From Candidatus Caldarchaeum sp. (GTDB lineage Archaea > Thermoproteota > Nitrososphaeria_A > Caldarchaeales > Caldarchaeaceae): a stretch of DNA of 38,146 bases. The notes beneath the pieces are model-generated. The model worked only from the letters and a program-made list of their open reading frames with translations, was not told the origin of the DNA and searched no databases. The DNA lies in contig JANWZT010000002.1 in NCBI GenBank assembly GCA_025054515.1, positions 1-38,146 on the forward strand, in the 5' to 3' direction. The position numbers and the translations under genes are program-made. Each line of letters starts with the position of its first letter. Positions within the stretch are counted from its first letter, which is position 1. Positions 1 through 7,899 of this stretch are shown piece after piece.

Positions 1-1
1 G

Positions 2-565
2 GAACTCGCCAAAACGGCTCCGAAAGTCAAGGTTGTGACCGCTTCGTGGCAGTCGCACTACGAATGCGTCAAGTCGGGACTGTCGGTCATTTCATTTGAA
101 CAAGCTCCGCATCCGGACATCTACCTCGACAGCTTCGACCAAGCAACATGGGAAGGCCACATGATAAAGGGAGGTGGAGGTGCCATGCTCCGCGAAAAAG
201 TTTTGGCTTCGGCGTCGCGTCGAAAGGTGTTCGTAGGCGAATCCGGCAAGCTCGTCGAAAGACTGTTTAAGCCGGTCCCCGTCGAAATCACGCCTTTCGC
301 ATATCCATATGTAATTGAGAAATTGACTGATTTAGGAGCACAGGTTGTTCTCCGCACATCGACCGCAAAAAACGGGCCCACAATCTCCGATAACTGCAAC
401 TTCATCGCAGACGCAGATTTCGGACCCATCCAAAACCCTGTCTCCCTTGAAAAAAAGCTTAGAAACATTCCAGGGCTCGTGGAAAACGGACTGTTCACAT
501 CATTAGCCGACGAAATAATCATCGTCGACGAAGACGGTAAAATCCATAAAAGAACATACCGCTAA
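2..565 (+). CDS. rpiA: Ribose-5-phosphate isomerase A, 5'-truncated by window edge
   Basis: Frame is open from base 2 (ELAKTAPKVKVVTASWQS...). RpiA-like motifs GGGGAMLREK, SDNCNFIADADFGPIQNP and a C-terminal IPGLVENGLFTSLADEIIIVDEDG. Confidence 0.9.
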   Translation, partial: ELAKTAPKVKVVTASWQSHYECVKSGLSVISFEQAPHPDIYLDSFDQATWEGHMIKGGGGAMLREKVLASASRRKVFVGESGKLVERLFKPVPVEITPFAYPYVIEKLTDLGAQVVLRTSTAKNGPTISDNCNFIADADFGPIQNPVSLEKKLRNIPGLVENGLFTSLADEIIIVDEDGKIHKRTYR

Positions 566-598
566 ACCTAATAACCCCCAAAAAAGTGGATAGCTGCC

Positions 599-1177
599 AT
601 GGCAGAAATAAGTCAAGCCAGGTTAATTGGCGGAATCGGATCAATTCTTCTCCTTCTCGGCATCGTTCCCAGCGTAGGACCGGTTCTCGGCATCGTCGGT
701 CTAATCCTCTTGTTGCTTGCTCTACGGTATGTTTCGACAGCTGTGCAGCAGCCACCGATTTTCCAAAACGCCCTCTACGCCGTCATCATCGGTATAATCG
801 GGACTGTCGTAGCTCTTGCTCTTGGGGGCGCGACGTTGTTCGGTGCTCTCGGGGGCGGGTTTATGGGCCCGGTGGGAGATGAGTTTGCGCCAGATTTGTT
901 TGCCCTGTTTGCGGGAATATTGGTGGCCGTTTTGGTCGCTTGGATTTTCGGGGTTGCATCAAGCTTCTTCCTAAGGAGGGCATTCAACTTGACCGGCGAC
1001 GCCCTTGGAATCAAACTCTTCAAAACGGCGGGACTTCTCGTCTTCCTTGGTGCGATACTCACCATCATCCTCGTTGGAGCCATCATAACACTCGTAGCCT
1101 ACGTCCTTCTCGCAGTAGCGTTCTTCCAAATACCTGCAGAGGGAAGACAGCCCCCGCCTCCTCCACCTCCACCCTAA
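599..1177 (+). CDS. DUF996-like multi-TM membrane protein with proline-rich C-terminal tail
   Basis: 192 aa, several hydrophobic helices, Gly-rich loops, C-terminus EGRQPPPPPPPP. Confidence 0.65.
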   Translation: MAEISQARLIGGIGSILLLLGIVPSVGPVLGIVGLILLLLALRYVSTAVQQPPIFQNALYAVIIGIIGTVVALALGGATLFGALGGGFMGPVGDEFAPDLFALFAGILVAVLVAWIFGVASSFFLRRAFNLTGDALGIKLFKTAGLLVFLGAILTIILVGAIITLVAYVLLAVAFFQIPAEGRQPPPPPPPP

Positions 1178-1938
1178 GACCCCACCAACTCTAGTAAAGA
1201 CCTCATAAGCGAAGACGAAAACCCCACGTCCTTCACCCATACAACGACCGGCTCGTCGTCGAGCGGCAGCCCAATCAGAGCCTCCCCACCCTTCGTCACC
1301 AAAACATCCAACAACACGGCGTTGCTGTAGAAAACCTCCGCTCCGATTTTCTTAAAAAACGAGCTATCGTCTTCGCTGACTTCAACCGAAGGATGAAGGA
1401 TAAAAACTATTTTCTTCCCCACAAGCCCCTCCACCAACTTTTTGAACTGTTCCTTCAGCTTCGCAGCCTTCCTCACCGCGAAAACAAATTCATCAGAACT
1501 ATTCGTCATCTCGAGAAGCTTTACGGCGACGGGCGACAACCCACGTAGGATAGATGCGTCGGCTTCCTCCGACACTCGGGCCTTGACCCTGTTGAGTAGC
1601 GAAAGAACATGTTTGAGGTTTTTCGTCTTCTCTTCGAAAGCCGCTTCGATTCTTTCCCTCTCCTGTCTTACAAAATTCGCTAACGCATGCGACGGGTCGA
1701 GAGCCACATAACCATTTCCAGATTTCTGGATAAACCCCAACTCACAGAGGCTTTCCAACACGTCATAAACTCTCGTAACAGGCACTCCCGATCTCCGCGC
1801 AATTTCCTTCGGCTTGGCAGCTCCCTTCAACACAGAAACATAGGCCTTAGCCTGATACCTGTTGAGCCCGAAATTTTCCCGAAGAGCTTTGACAACCGCA
1901 TTTGCCCCGGCTTCCACAATATTTGAGCAGTTAGGCAT
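1174..1938 (-). CDS. TrmB-family transcriptional regulator
   Basis: N-terminal winged helix (LNRYQAKAYVSVLKGAAKPKEIARRSGVPVTRVYDVLESLCELGFIQ) followed by coiled-coil and effector-like domain. Confidence 0.85.
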   Translation of the reverse strand: MPNCSNIVEAGANAVVKALRENFGLNRYQAKAYVSVLKGAAKPKEIARRSGVPVTRVYDVLESLCELGFIQKSGNGYVALDPSHALANFVRQERERIEAAFEEKTKNLKHVLSLLNRVKARVSEEADASILRGLSPVAVKLLEMTNSSDEFVFAVRKAAKLKEQFKKLVEGLVGKKIVFILHPSVEVSEDDSSFFKKIGAEVFYSNAVLLDVLVTKGGEALIGLPLDDEPVVVWVKDVGFSSSLMRSLLELVGS

Positions 1939-1974
1939 CGTTTAAATCATCGGTGCTTTATCGTCTTCCAGCCG

Positions 1975-2679
1975 ATGCGTGTTCGACGCTATGGCTTGGG
2001 GAAAGAATGGGGCAAGGTCGTAGCCGCCTTGCAGAACCTCGTTCAAGTCTATGACAGACTCAATCAGACCATTTCCTTCAATTCAGACCTAAAACTTCGG
2101 GCCGAATGCATCGACGGTAAAATAGAAAGCGGTCACAGGGTTTTGGACGCTGGATGTGGTAACGGAGTTTTTTCTCGTATTTTGTTTCAAAAACAGCCCG
2201 CGGTCGGCGAGGTTGTTCTTCTCGACGCCCTCGCCCCTATGCTAAGGCAGGCTGTCGCCAACATACCCGTCGCCAGGACGCACGCAGTTTTGGCGGTTTT
2301 CGAATACATGCCCTTCCGGGACAAGGCCTTCGATTCCGTGCTGATGGGGTTTTCTTTGCGGGATGCGATAGACATGGAGACTGCCATGTCTGAAGTGAAG
2401 AGGGTGACCAAAGAACGCGGCCGGCTTCTTATCGTCGACCTCGGTAAGCCAGCCAATTTTTTCAAAACATTTTTGATAAGTTTTTACTGGTTTGTTTTAG
2501 CCCCGTTTTTCGCCGTCCTTAGACTTGGAAAAGTGGGTTTGAATGTATCAGCAATACACACGACATACAAACGCCTACCGACAAACGGAGATTTGAAAAG
2601 ACTCGCCAACAAGTTTTTTCACCTTGTAGAGGTCCGAGAGAAAATGATGGGCGCGGCCATCATCATGTACGCCGAATAA
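1975..2679 (+). CDS. UbiE/MenG-like SAM-dependent methyltransferase
   Basis: VLDAGCGNGVFSRIL (motif I), then MGFSLRDAIDMETAMSEVKRVTKERGRLLIVDLGKP, closely resembling the UbiE/MenG post-motif region. Confidence 0.75.
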   Translation: MRVRRYGLGKEWGKVVAALQNLVQVYDRLNQTISFNSDLKLRAECIDGKIESGHRVLDAGCGNGVFSRILFQKQPAVGEVVLLDALAPMLRQAVANIPVARTHAVLAVFEYMPFRDKAFDSVLMGFSLRDAIDMETAMSEVKRVTKERGRLLIVDLGKPANFFKTFLISFYWFVLAPFFAVLRLGKVGLNVSAIHTTYKRLPTNGDLKRLANKFFHLVEVREKMMGAAIIMYAE

Positions 2680-2703
2680 ACAGCTTGAATTTCCTGCAAA
2701 AGA

Positions 2704-2710
2704 TTTTTAA
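2704..2710 (+). promoter_or_regulatory. Putative TATA box for the V4R/pseudo-KaiC gene
   Basis: tttttaa about 27 nt upstream of ATG 2737; spacing fits leaderless archaeal transcription. Confidence 0.4.
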
Positions 2711-2736
2711 CCCTCAAGGCACAACTAACAGCGTTA

Positions 2737-4200
2737 ATGGAAACGACCGACGTCGACAAACCACTTTTTTTAACCGGCCACTCCGTATTCGACCAGATTT
2801 TCTACCTCAGACGCGGTATGACCGTTCTTCTTTCTGACGAAACTTTCAGCGAAGGCCGTTCCTTTCTCCGCGTGCTTCTGAAAAACCATCGTTCATCAAT
2901 GTATGAACTTGTTTCAGCACGGTTCCATCTTGCGGAGTCAAACCAGTTTTCTGTACCCGTTGAATCGCTACAAGACCTTTCCATATACGTCAACCAAAAA
3001 AGGAGAACAGAAAAAGGAAAAATCTTTGTACATCTCTATCTGCCCGAACTGCTGATCCGCCACAGTCCCGAAGAAGTTCTTAAAGTCATGGAGCTATGGC
3101 AGAAGGACGTCCTCAACGCGGGAAACATCGAGTTCTACCTCCTTCCACGCAACACCTTCGCCGATTTTGAAAGAAAAGCACGGGCAATAGTCGACGCCGT
3201 TATCGACATTCAGGTTGTGAAACAGGAAACCCGGTTTCTTTACTACTTTACTCCGATGAGGTCTTGTTCCCCGAGACATCATCTCAAAGGTGTCCAGTTT
3301 GAAATTTCAGATTCTAAGCTGCTTATCGAATGGGAAGGCGTTCTCGTCGATTCGCTTCCCTCCAAGATCGTTACCGCGAGCGACATCAGGAAGAAAATCG
3401 AGACAAAAGAGAAGGAAATGGTTTTGAAAGTCAACAACATCGAACCCGACGTCCTGACGGTTAACGACTACGTTATACTCACCAGCTTGGATGGCATGCC
3501 GTTGTGGACGGTCAAGATGTTGTACCCCGATAGATGGCCTGAGGTGGAGGAGAAGATTATACAATGGGCTGTGAGCGGAGTTCTGGGCTTTGACGAAGCT
3601 AAGTCCGAGAAAGTATACGAAAGCCGAAAAGGCCTGAAGTTGAGGAATCGACTTCTTCTCAGCGTTCCTACACAAATTGCGTTGTATTTGGTTTCTTTGT
3701 CAAAGGGTTTCTTGGGAAAACGTGTGAGAACAGTACCCTTAGACGCCCACCTGGCTGTGCTCGAAGCCATGAAAAACATCGTCGACTTGGCTTCCGCCAA
3801 AAACCCGGAAGTGAAAAGGGAGGCGAAGCTGGCGACGAGATATTTTGGCGAATTGTCTGCGAGGAAGACTGCCCTCGAATATGTCATCAGGCTCGAGGGA
3901 ACCCCCTATACAAACTTCCGACTCGAGTATGCTCCGAAGCTGGTGGCCATCAGTTTGAAAGCGGGCTGGGGGCTGGACGTCAATTTTATCTCCGAAGAGA
4001 AAGATAGCTGGCTTTTCGAGATCAAAAAATGTCATCTCTGTGAAGATGCGCATAGCAATGAGCCGTTTTGCGATAAGTTTGTGTCGAGCGTTGTTTCGGG
4101 TGTTTTGGGTGTCTGTTTGAAAAGACAGGTCGAATGTCATGAGATAACATGCAGGGCCATGGGGTCTGATAAATGTACTTTTAGGGCGTCTCTGGTCTGA
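2737..4200 (+). CDS. Degenerate KaiC/RAD55-like domain fused to a C-terminal V4R (4-vinyl reductase) domain
   Basis: N-terminal region aligns by eye with the KaiC-like protein at 6256-7008 but lacks a Walker A (SDETFSEGRSFL). C-terminus CHLCEDAHSNEPFCDKF...VECHEITCRAMGSDKCTF is V4R-like. Confidence 0.65.
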   Translation: METTDVDKPLFLTGHSVFDQIFYLRRGMTVLLSDETFSEGRSFLRVLLKNHRSSMYELVSARFHLAESNQFSVPVESLQDLSIYVNQKRRTEKGKIFVHLYLPELLIRHSPEEVLKVMELWQKDVLNAGNIEFYLLPRNTFADFERKARAIVDAVIDIQVVKQETRFLYYFTPMRSCSPRHHLKGVQFEISDSKLLIEWEGVLVDSLPSKIVTASDIRKKIETKEKEMVLKVNNIEPDVLTVNDYVILTSLDGMPLWTVKMLYPDRWPEVEEKIIQWAVSGVLGFDEAKSEKVYESRKGLKLRNRLLLSVPTQIALYLVSLSKGFLGKRVRTVPLDAHLAVLEAMKNIVDLASAKNPEVKREAKLATRYFGELSARKTALEYVIRLEGTPYTNFRLEYAPKLVAISLKAGWGLDVNFISEEKDSWLFEIKKCHLCEDAHSNEPFCDKFVSSVVSGVLGVCLKRQVECHEITCRAMGSDKCTFRASLV

Positions 4201-4218
4201 AGCTGGTGATGTAAGGTT

Positions 4219-5070
4219 TTGAAGCTGTCGAGATGGGAGAAGATAAAGGGGATCGCGGCTCTTCCGAAATCCTATTTCTCTCTCTTTACATCGCCTTTGA
4301 TCGCTTCATCGACGATTTATGTAGTGACGGGCGGCGTCGTTGAAACAACCTTTTTACTCGGTATGTTTTTCTTTCTTTCAACGGCTTTTCTAAACTCCTT
4401 CAACAACATAATGGATACTAGGTCCGATCGCCTTACGAAGCAAAATTTCCCCCTTCCGAACGGTTTGGTAACTGTTAAACAGGCCGCGTTATTTTCGGCG
4501 GGCTTGTTTTCCGCGGCCTTTTTCGTCGCTACCGCCGGTTCGACACGATTCGCAACAACCAGCTACATTTTACTTTTCAATCTTTTGTTAGCGTTTCTAT
4601 ATTCAGCGCCGGTGATCAGGCTGAAACGCTATCCCATCGTCAAGGCCACGGTATTGATAGCACACACCGTTTTTCTACCCATGGCTGCGGCTGCGACGGC
4701 CGTCAACCGAGACATAACGTCGCACCTGCCTGTCGCGGCTCCCGTTTACCTGATGGGCCTCGCCATCCACACCATCCAAGACATCGGAGACGTCGCGGGC
4801 GATAGGCTGGTCGGCGACAAAACTTTTCCTATCCTTTTGGGAGTTAGGCGTTCGCTGGTCATCGTCTTGGCCCTGCTTCTCGGTGCAGGTGTTTCCGCTT
4901 GGTTTGTATCAGATAGTTTGCGATTTCCCGTCATGTTTGGTTTAGTCTCGATGGGTCTACTCGTATCCACGCTGTTCCTTCACCCCGGTCGGTGGAAGCA
5001 GGTGTTCTGGGGATGTTCGTTTTTGTCTTTTTTTGTCTTAATGCTGTTATTGGTCGAAACCTTTAGATGA
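4219..5070 (+). CDS. UbiA-family prenyltransferase
   Basis: Multi-TM protein with NNIMDTRSD (NxxxDxxxD) and DIGDVAGDRLVGDKTFPI (second Asp-rich motif). TTG start. Confidence 0.88.
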   Translation: MKLSRWEKIKGIAALPKSYFSLFTSPLIASSTIYVVTGGVVETTFLLGMFFFLSTAFLNSFNNIMDTRSDRLTKQNFPLPNGLVTVKQAALFSAGLFSAAFFVATAGSTRFATTSYILLFNLLLAFLYSAPVIRLKRYPIVKATVLIAHTVFLPMAAAATAVNRDITSHLPVAAPVYLMGLAIHTIQDIGDVAGDRLVGDKTFPILLGVRRSLVIVLALLLGAGVSAWFVSDSLRFPVMFGLVSMGLLVSTLFLHPGRWKQVFWGCSFLSFFVLMLLLVETFR

Positions 5071-6223
5071 GTTGCGAATAACGCATTAACTCCTTTGGGA
5101 CACGAGCCACGAGGAAGTCGAGGAAATGACTGGGGTTCTTTGATTTGAAGAACCACTTTCGAACCGTGAAGATCCGGAAGACGTTCATCGATGCGAGCAA
5201 GCTTTCTTGATTAAACGCTATGTATTTCGACGCTTGACGCAGATATTCAACTCCGAGAAGGTAGTGAAGGTCTCCAAGACGTATAGTATATCTTTTGAGG
5301 AGGTCGTTCGTCAGCGATTCTTCGGGGTTCGCGATGATCCCCAAATCTTTCCCGAGGTAGACGACGCTGTTCCAGATGCCGAGTTTCAGGTCTACTTCAA
5401 GGTCTGCGACGTCGTCGTAGTAGTTGGAGGATTTGAAGACGTAGTCGAAGCCTTTCCTGATGTATTCGAACCCTTTGTAATCGAGTTCGGTTTTTTCGCT
5501 GATGTGCTCGAGCATGCAGAGGTCAAGCCCGACCCAGACTCTTCCGACGCCTTTCTCGTTCATGTTCTTCAGGTAGTCGTGAATCGTCAGTTTATGCCTA
5601 ACCGCTTCATTCTGCTGTCGAAAAGTCGCGTTCTGTCCCGAAATATACAGTTCGAAGTCTTTGAAGAATGAATTGCGCATGACCGATGCTGTGTTGGTTT
5701 TTTTGTTAAGCCATTTGTTAACGAGTGCTGCAAGGGCTATGCAGGAATTTTCTGCTCTTCCTATGAAGTCGGTTTCTTCCGCTATGATGTATTGTCCGCG
5801 TGTTACCGCGTGCAGCTGTCGCTGAAGGGATGCTTCAGCCTGCTCTGTGGTGTGAAACGTGTCGTTGATGTTGTCGAGAACTTTGATGCTAAGTATCAGC
5901 GCCATCTTCGCTAAAACAGTTGAAAATATTTCGCTTCGAGATGCTTTCCTTTCCAGTAGCGGGTACGCCGAAATCGTCGCCATGTAGGCCGAATATGGAA
6001 GATATTTCTTTTTCATGACGCCAGCTGTCAGCATTTCGTCGTAGCTTGCTACGTGTTTGTTTTGGAGCATGGTGTGCATGCTCTTCTCGAAATAGGTCGA
6101 TGCCTCCCGGATTATCGAAAGCATATTTCTAAGGTTGGTTTTGTTGCCGGCGATGTACCGTAGCATGGCGAGTCCAGCTGATTTGGTAAAATAGTCTAAC
6201 CCCTCCCCCCTACTTTGGCTCAC
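5063..6223 (-). CDS. Divergent class-I isoprenoid-synthase-fold protein (terpene/prenyl synthase-like)
   Basis: All-alpha 386 aa protein with two Asp-rich motifs: KVLDNINDTFH and YYDDVADLEVDLKLGIWN. Neighbour of ubiA. Confidence 0.5.
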   Translation of the reverse strand: MSQSRGEGLDYFTKSAGLAMLRYIAGNKTNLRNMLSIIREASTYFEKSMHTMLQNKHVASYDEMLTAGVMKKKYLPYSAYMATISAYPLLERKASRSEIFSTVLAKMALILSIKVLDNINDTFHTTEQAEASLQRQLHAVTRGQYIIAEETDFIGRAENSCIALAALVNKWLNKKTNTASVMRNSFFKDFELYISGQNATFRQQNEAVRHKLTIHDYLKNMNEKGVGRVWVGLDLCMLEHISEKTELDYKGFEYIRKGFDYVFKSSNYYDDVADLEVDLKLGIWNSVVYLGKDLGIIANPEESLTNDLLKRYTIRLGDLHYLLGVEYLRQASKYIAFNQESLLASMNVFRIFTVRKWFFKSKNPSHFLDFLVARVPKELMRYSQLI

Positions 6224-6255
6224 GGAAGGAGGAGTTCGTCATCTCAATTAAGGAT

Positions 6256-7008
6256 TCATAAAACTTTCTCGGTTGGGAAGACTTCCAGCCCTCCCCGCGT
6301 AAACCGGTATGGATGCGGTTCGACGTTGTGGTTAACCCCTCTCATCTTCTCCACTTGGATGGACCTGACGATGGCTGAATTTTTGCCCTGTTTCCTCAAT
6401 ATGATCACGCCGTCTGCGAGGAATTCTTCAAACTGGTAGGGCCTGTCCATCCCGCTGAAGCGTAGCTCGGTTAGAAGGATGGTCGTGCAATTGAGTGGTG
6501 TGATTCCTTCCAAAAGTTCCATGAAAGCGGCTCTTCTTTCGGCGCCCCTCGGATACTGGATGAAGAAGGAAGTCAGAGAGTCTATGACGAGCCGTTTCGC
6601 GTTTATGTTGCGGACGTGGTTCGTGACCGCGGCGATGAGGGCCGCAAGTGAAAAATCTTTTTTACCGATCGATATGCCGCCGAGCTTAACCTCTCCGGGT
6701 ATCGTTCGGATTGGCGATGCATCAACTATCGATATGTTGCCTTTCTGGAGAAACTCGGTCAAATCTATTCCGAGGTTGAGGACGTTTCGCAACACGCTTT
6801 CCGGCCTTTCATCTAAGGTAACGTAGACTCCGTTTTCTCCGTTGAGACATCCGTAATAGAGAAACTGAAGGCCGAAAGTTGTCTTTCCCGACCCGGGCGA
6901 GCCCATCACGACGATGTTGAAGCCTGAGGGAAAACCTTTGTTCTCCAATAGAGCGTCCAACCCCATAATCCCCGTGGCGACAAACTGTAGCTTATCCGTC
7001 CTGTTCAC
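6256..7008 (-). CDS. KaiC-like RecA-superfamily ATPase, single domain
   Basis: GIMGLDALLENKGFPSGFNIVVMGSPGSGKTTFGLQFLY (Walker A), KRLVIDSLTSFF (Walker B), VEKMRGVNHNVEPHPYRFTRGGLEVF C-terminal KaiC signature. GTG start. Confidence 0.92.
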   Translation of the reverse strand: MNRTDKLQFVATGIMGLDALLENKGFPSGFNIVVMGSPGSGKTTFGLQFLYYGCLNGENGVYVTLDERPESVLRNVLNLGIDLTEFLQKGNISIVDASPIRTIPGEVKLGGISIGKKDFSLAALIAAVTNHVRNINAKRLVIDSLTSFFIQYPRGAERRAAFMELLEGITPLNCTTILLTELRFSGMDRPYQFEEFLADGVIILRKQGKNSAIVRSIQVEKMRGVNHNVEPHPYRFTRGGLEVFPTEKVL

Positions 7009-7080
7009 GTCATGTAGGGGATATGAGAGGAATATAAATTTGGCAAACCTTTAATCTCAACAAAGCCGTCTAATGCTGGG

Positions 7081-7899
7081 TTGCTCCGAACGTTTCATTT
7101 GGTTTATCCGGTTTTGGCCACTTTAGCGATGGCCGTGGTTTTTCAGTCCGTGGTGGAGGGAGTCATGCTTCCGCAGCCTCCGATCACACCTTTAGAGGAA
7201 TCGGGCGGCGGGATTACGGAGCTGGTTTCGCCGACACCGTACCTGAATACGTTGACTGTCTTGGCGGTTGTTTTTGCAGGGAGTATGTTGATGATTGCTT
7301 TAATGAAGTTCAGGCGGGTTCTAAGATTTTTCATTATGGCGGTTCTTTTCACAACGTCTTTTGCCGTAACTTTTTTCTATGTTCTCCTCGCTTTTGATGT
7401 CGACTTGAATATAGTTTCGCTTTTCTCTGGCCTCTTGGGTCTAGCCGTGGTTTTAGGCGTGTTCTCTTCCAAAGAATATGTGAATGTCTTGGCATCTGCT
7501 TATGTGGCTTCGTCATGCGGCGTCGTCTTCGGCTCCTCGATGCCGTTTTGGACTTCTCTCGTGCTTCTTGTGGCTATCGCCGTTTATGACTTTGTCGCGG
7601 TCTTCAAAGGCCATCTCAAAATGCTGGGCAAAATCGACATGAACGACGTAAAGGGCTTGGTCGTCAACTACCAAGGCCTTAGCATAGGTCTCGGCGACCT
7701 CTTTTTCTACACGGTTCTTTTCAGTTTCGTGACGACGAACTTCGGCTGGCTCCCGGGGGTAGCGTCGTTGGCTGGACTCGTAGCGGGCTATTTGCTCACG
7801 CTCAAGTTTGCGGAAAAAAGGCCCGTGTTCCCGGGTTTACCGATAACAATCATGACAGCCCTCGCGATATCACTCGTCATCTACTTTCTCATTTTATGA
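7081..7899 (+). CDS. Presenilin/signal-peptide-peptidase-type intramembrane aspartyl protease (PSH family)
   Basis: Polytopic membrane protein with VAIAVYDFVAVF (YD), GLSIGLGDLFFYTV (GxGD) and FPGLPITI (PAL-like). TTG start. Confidence 0.88.
   Translation: MLRTFHLVYPVLATLAMAVVFQSVVEGVMLPQPPITPLEESGGGITELVSPTPYLNTLTVLAVVFAGSMLMIALMKFRRVLRFFIMAVLFTTSFAVTFFYVLLAFDVDLNIVSLFSGLLGLAVVLGVFSSKEYVNVLASAYVASSCGVVFGSSMPFWTSLVLLVAIAVYDFVAVFKGHLKMLGKIDMNDVKGLVVNYQGLSIGLGDLFFYTVLFSFVTTNFGWLPGVASLAGLVAGYLLTLKFAEKRPVFPGLPITIMTALAISLVIYFLIL

Noticed and set aside
1975-5070. Bacteriochlorophyll-synthesis interpretation (V4R ~ BchJ, UbiA ~ BchG, methyltransferase ~ BchM)
   Set aside because: No magnesium chelatase, reductase or other bch genes in view; the methyltransferase reads as UbiE/MenG-like. 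Quinone or lipid is more parsimonious.
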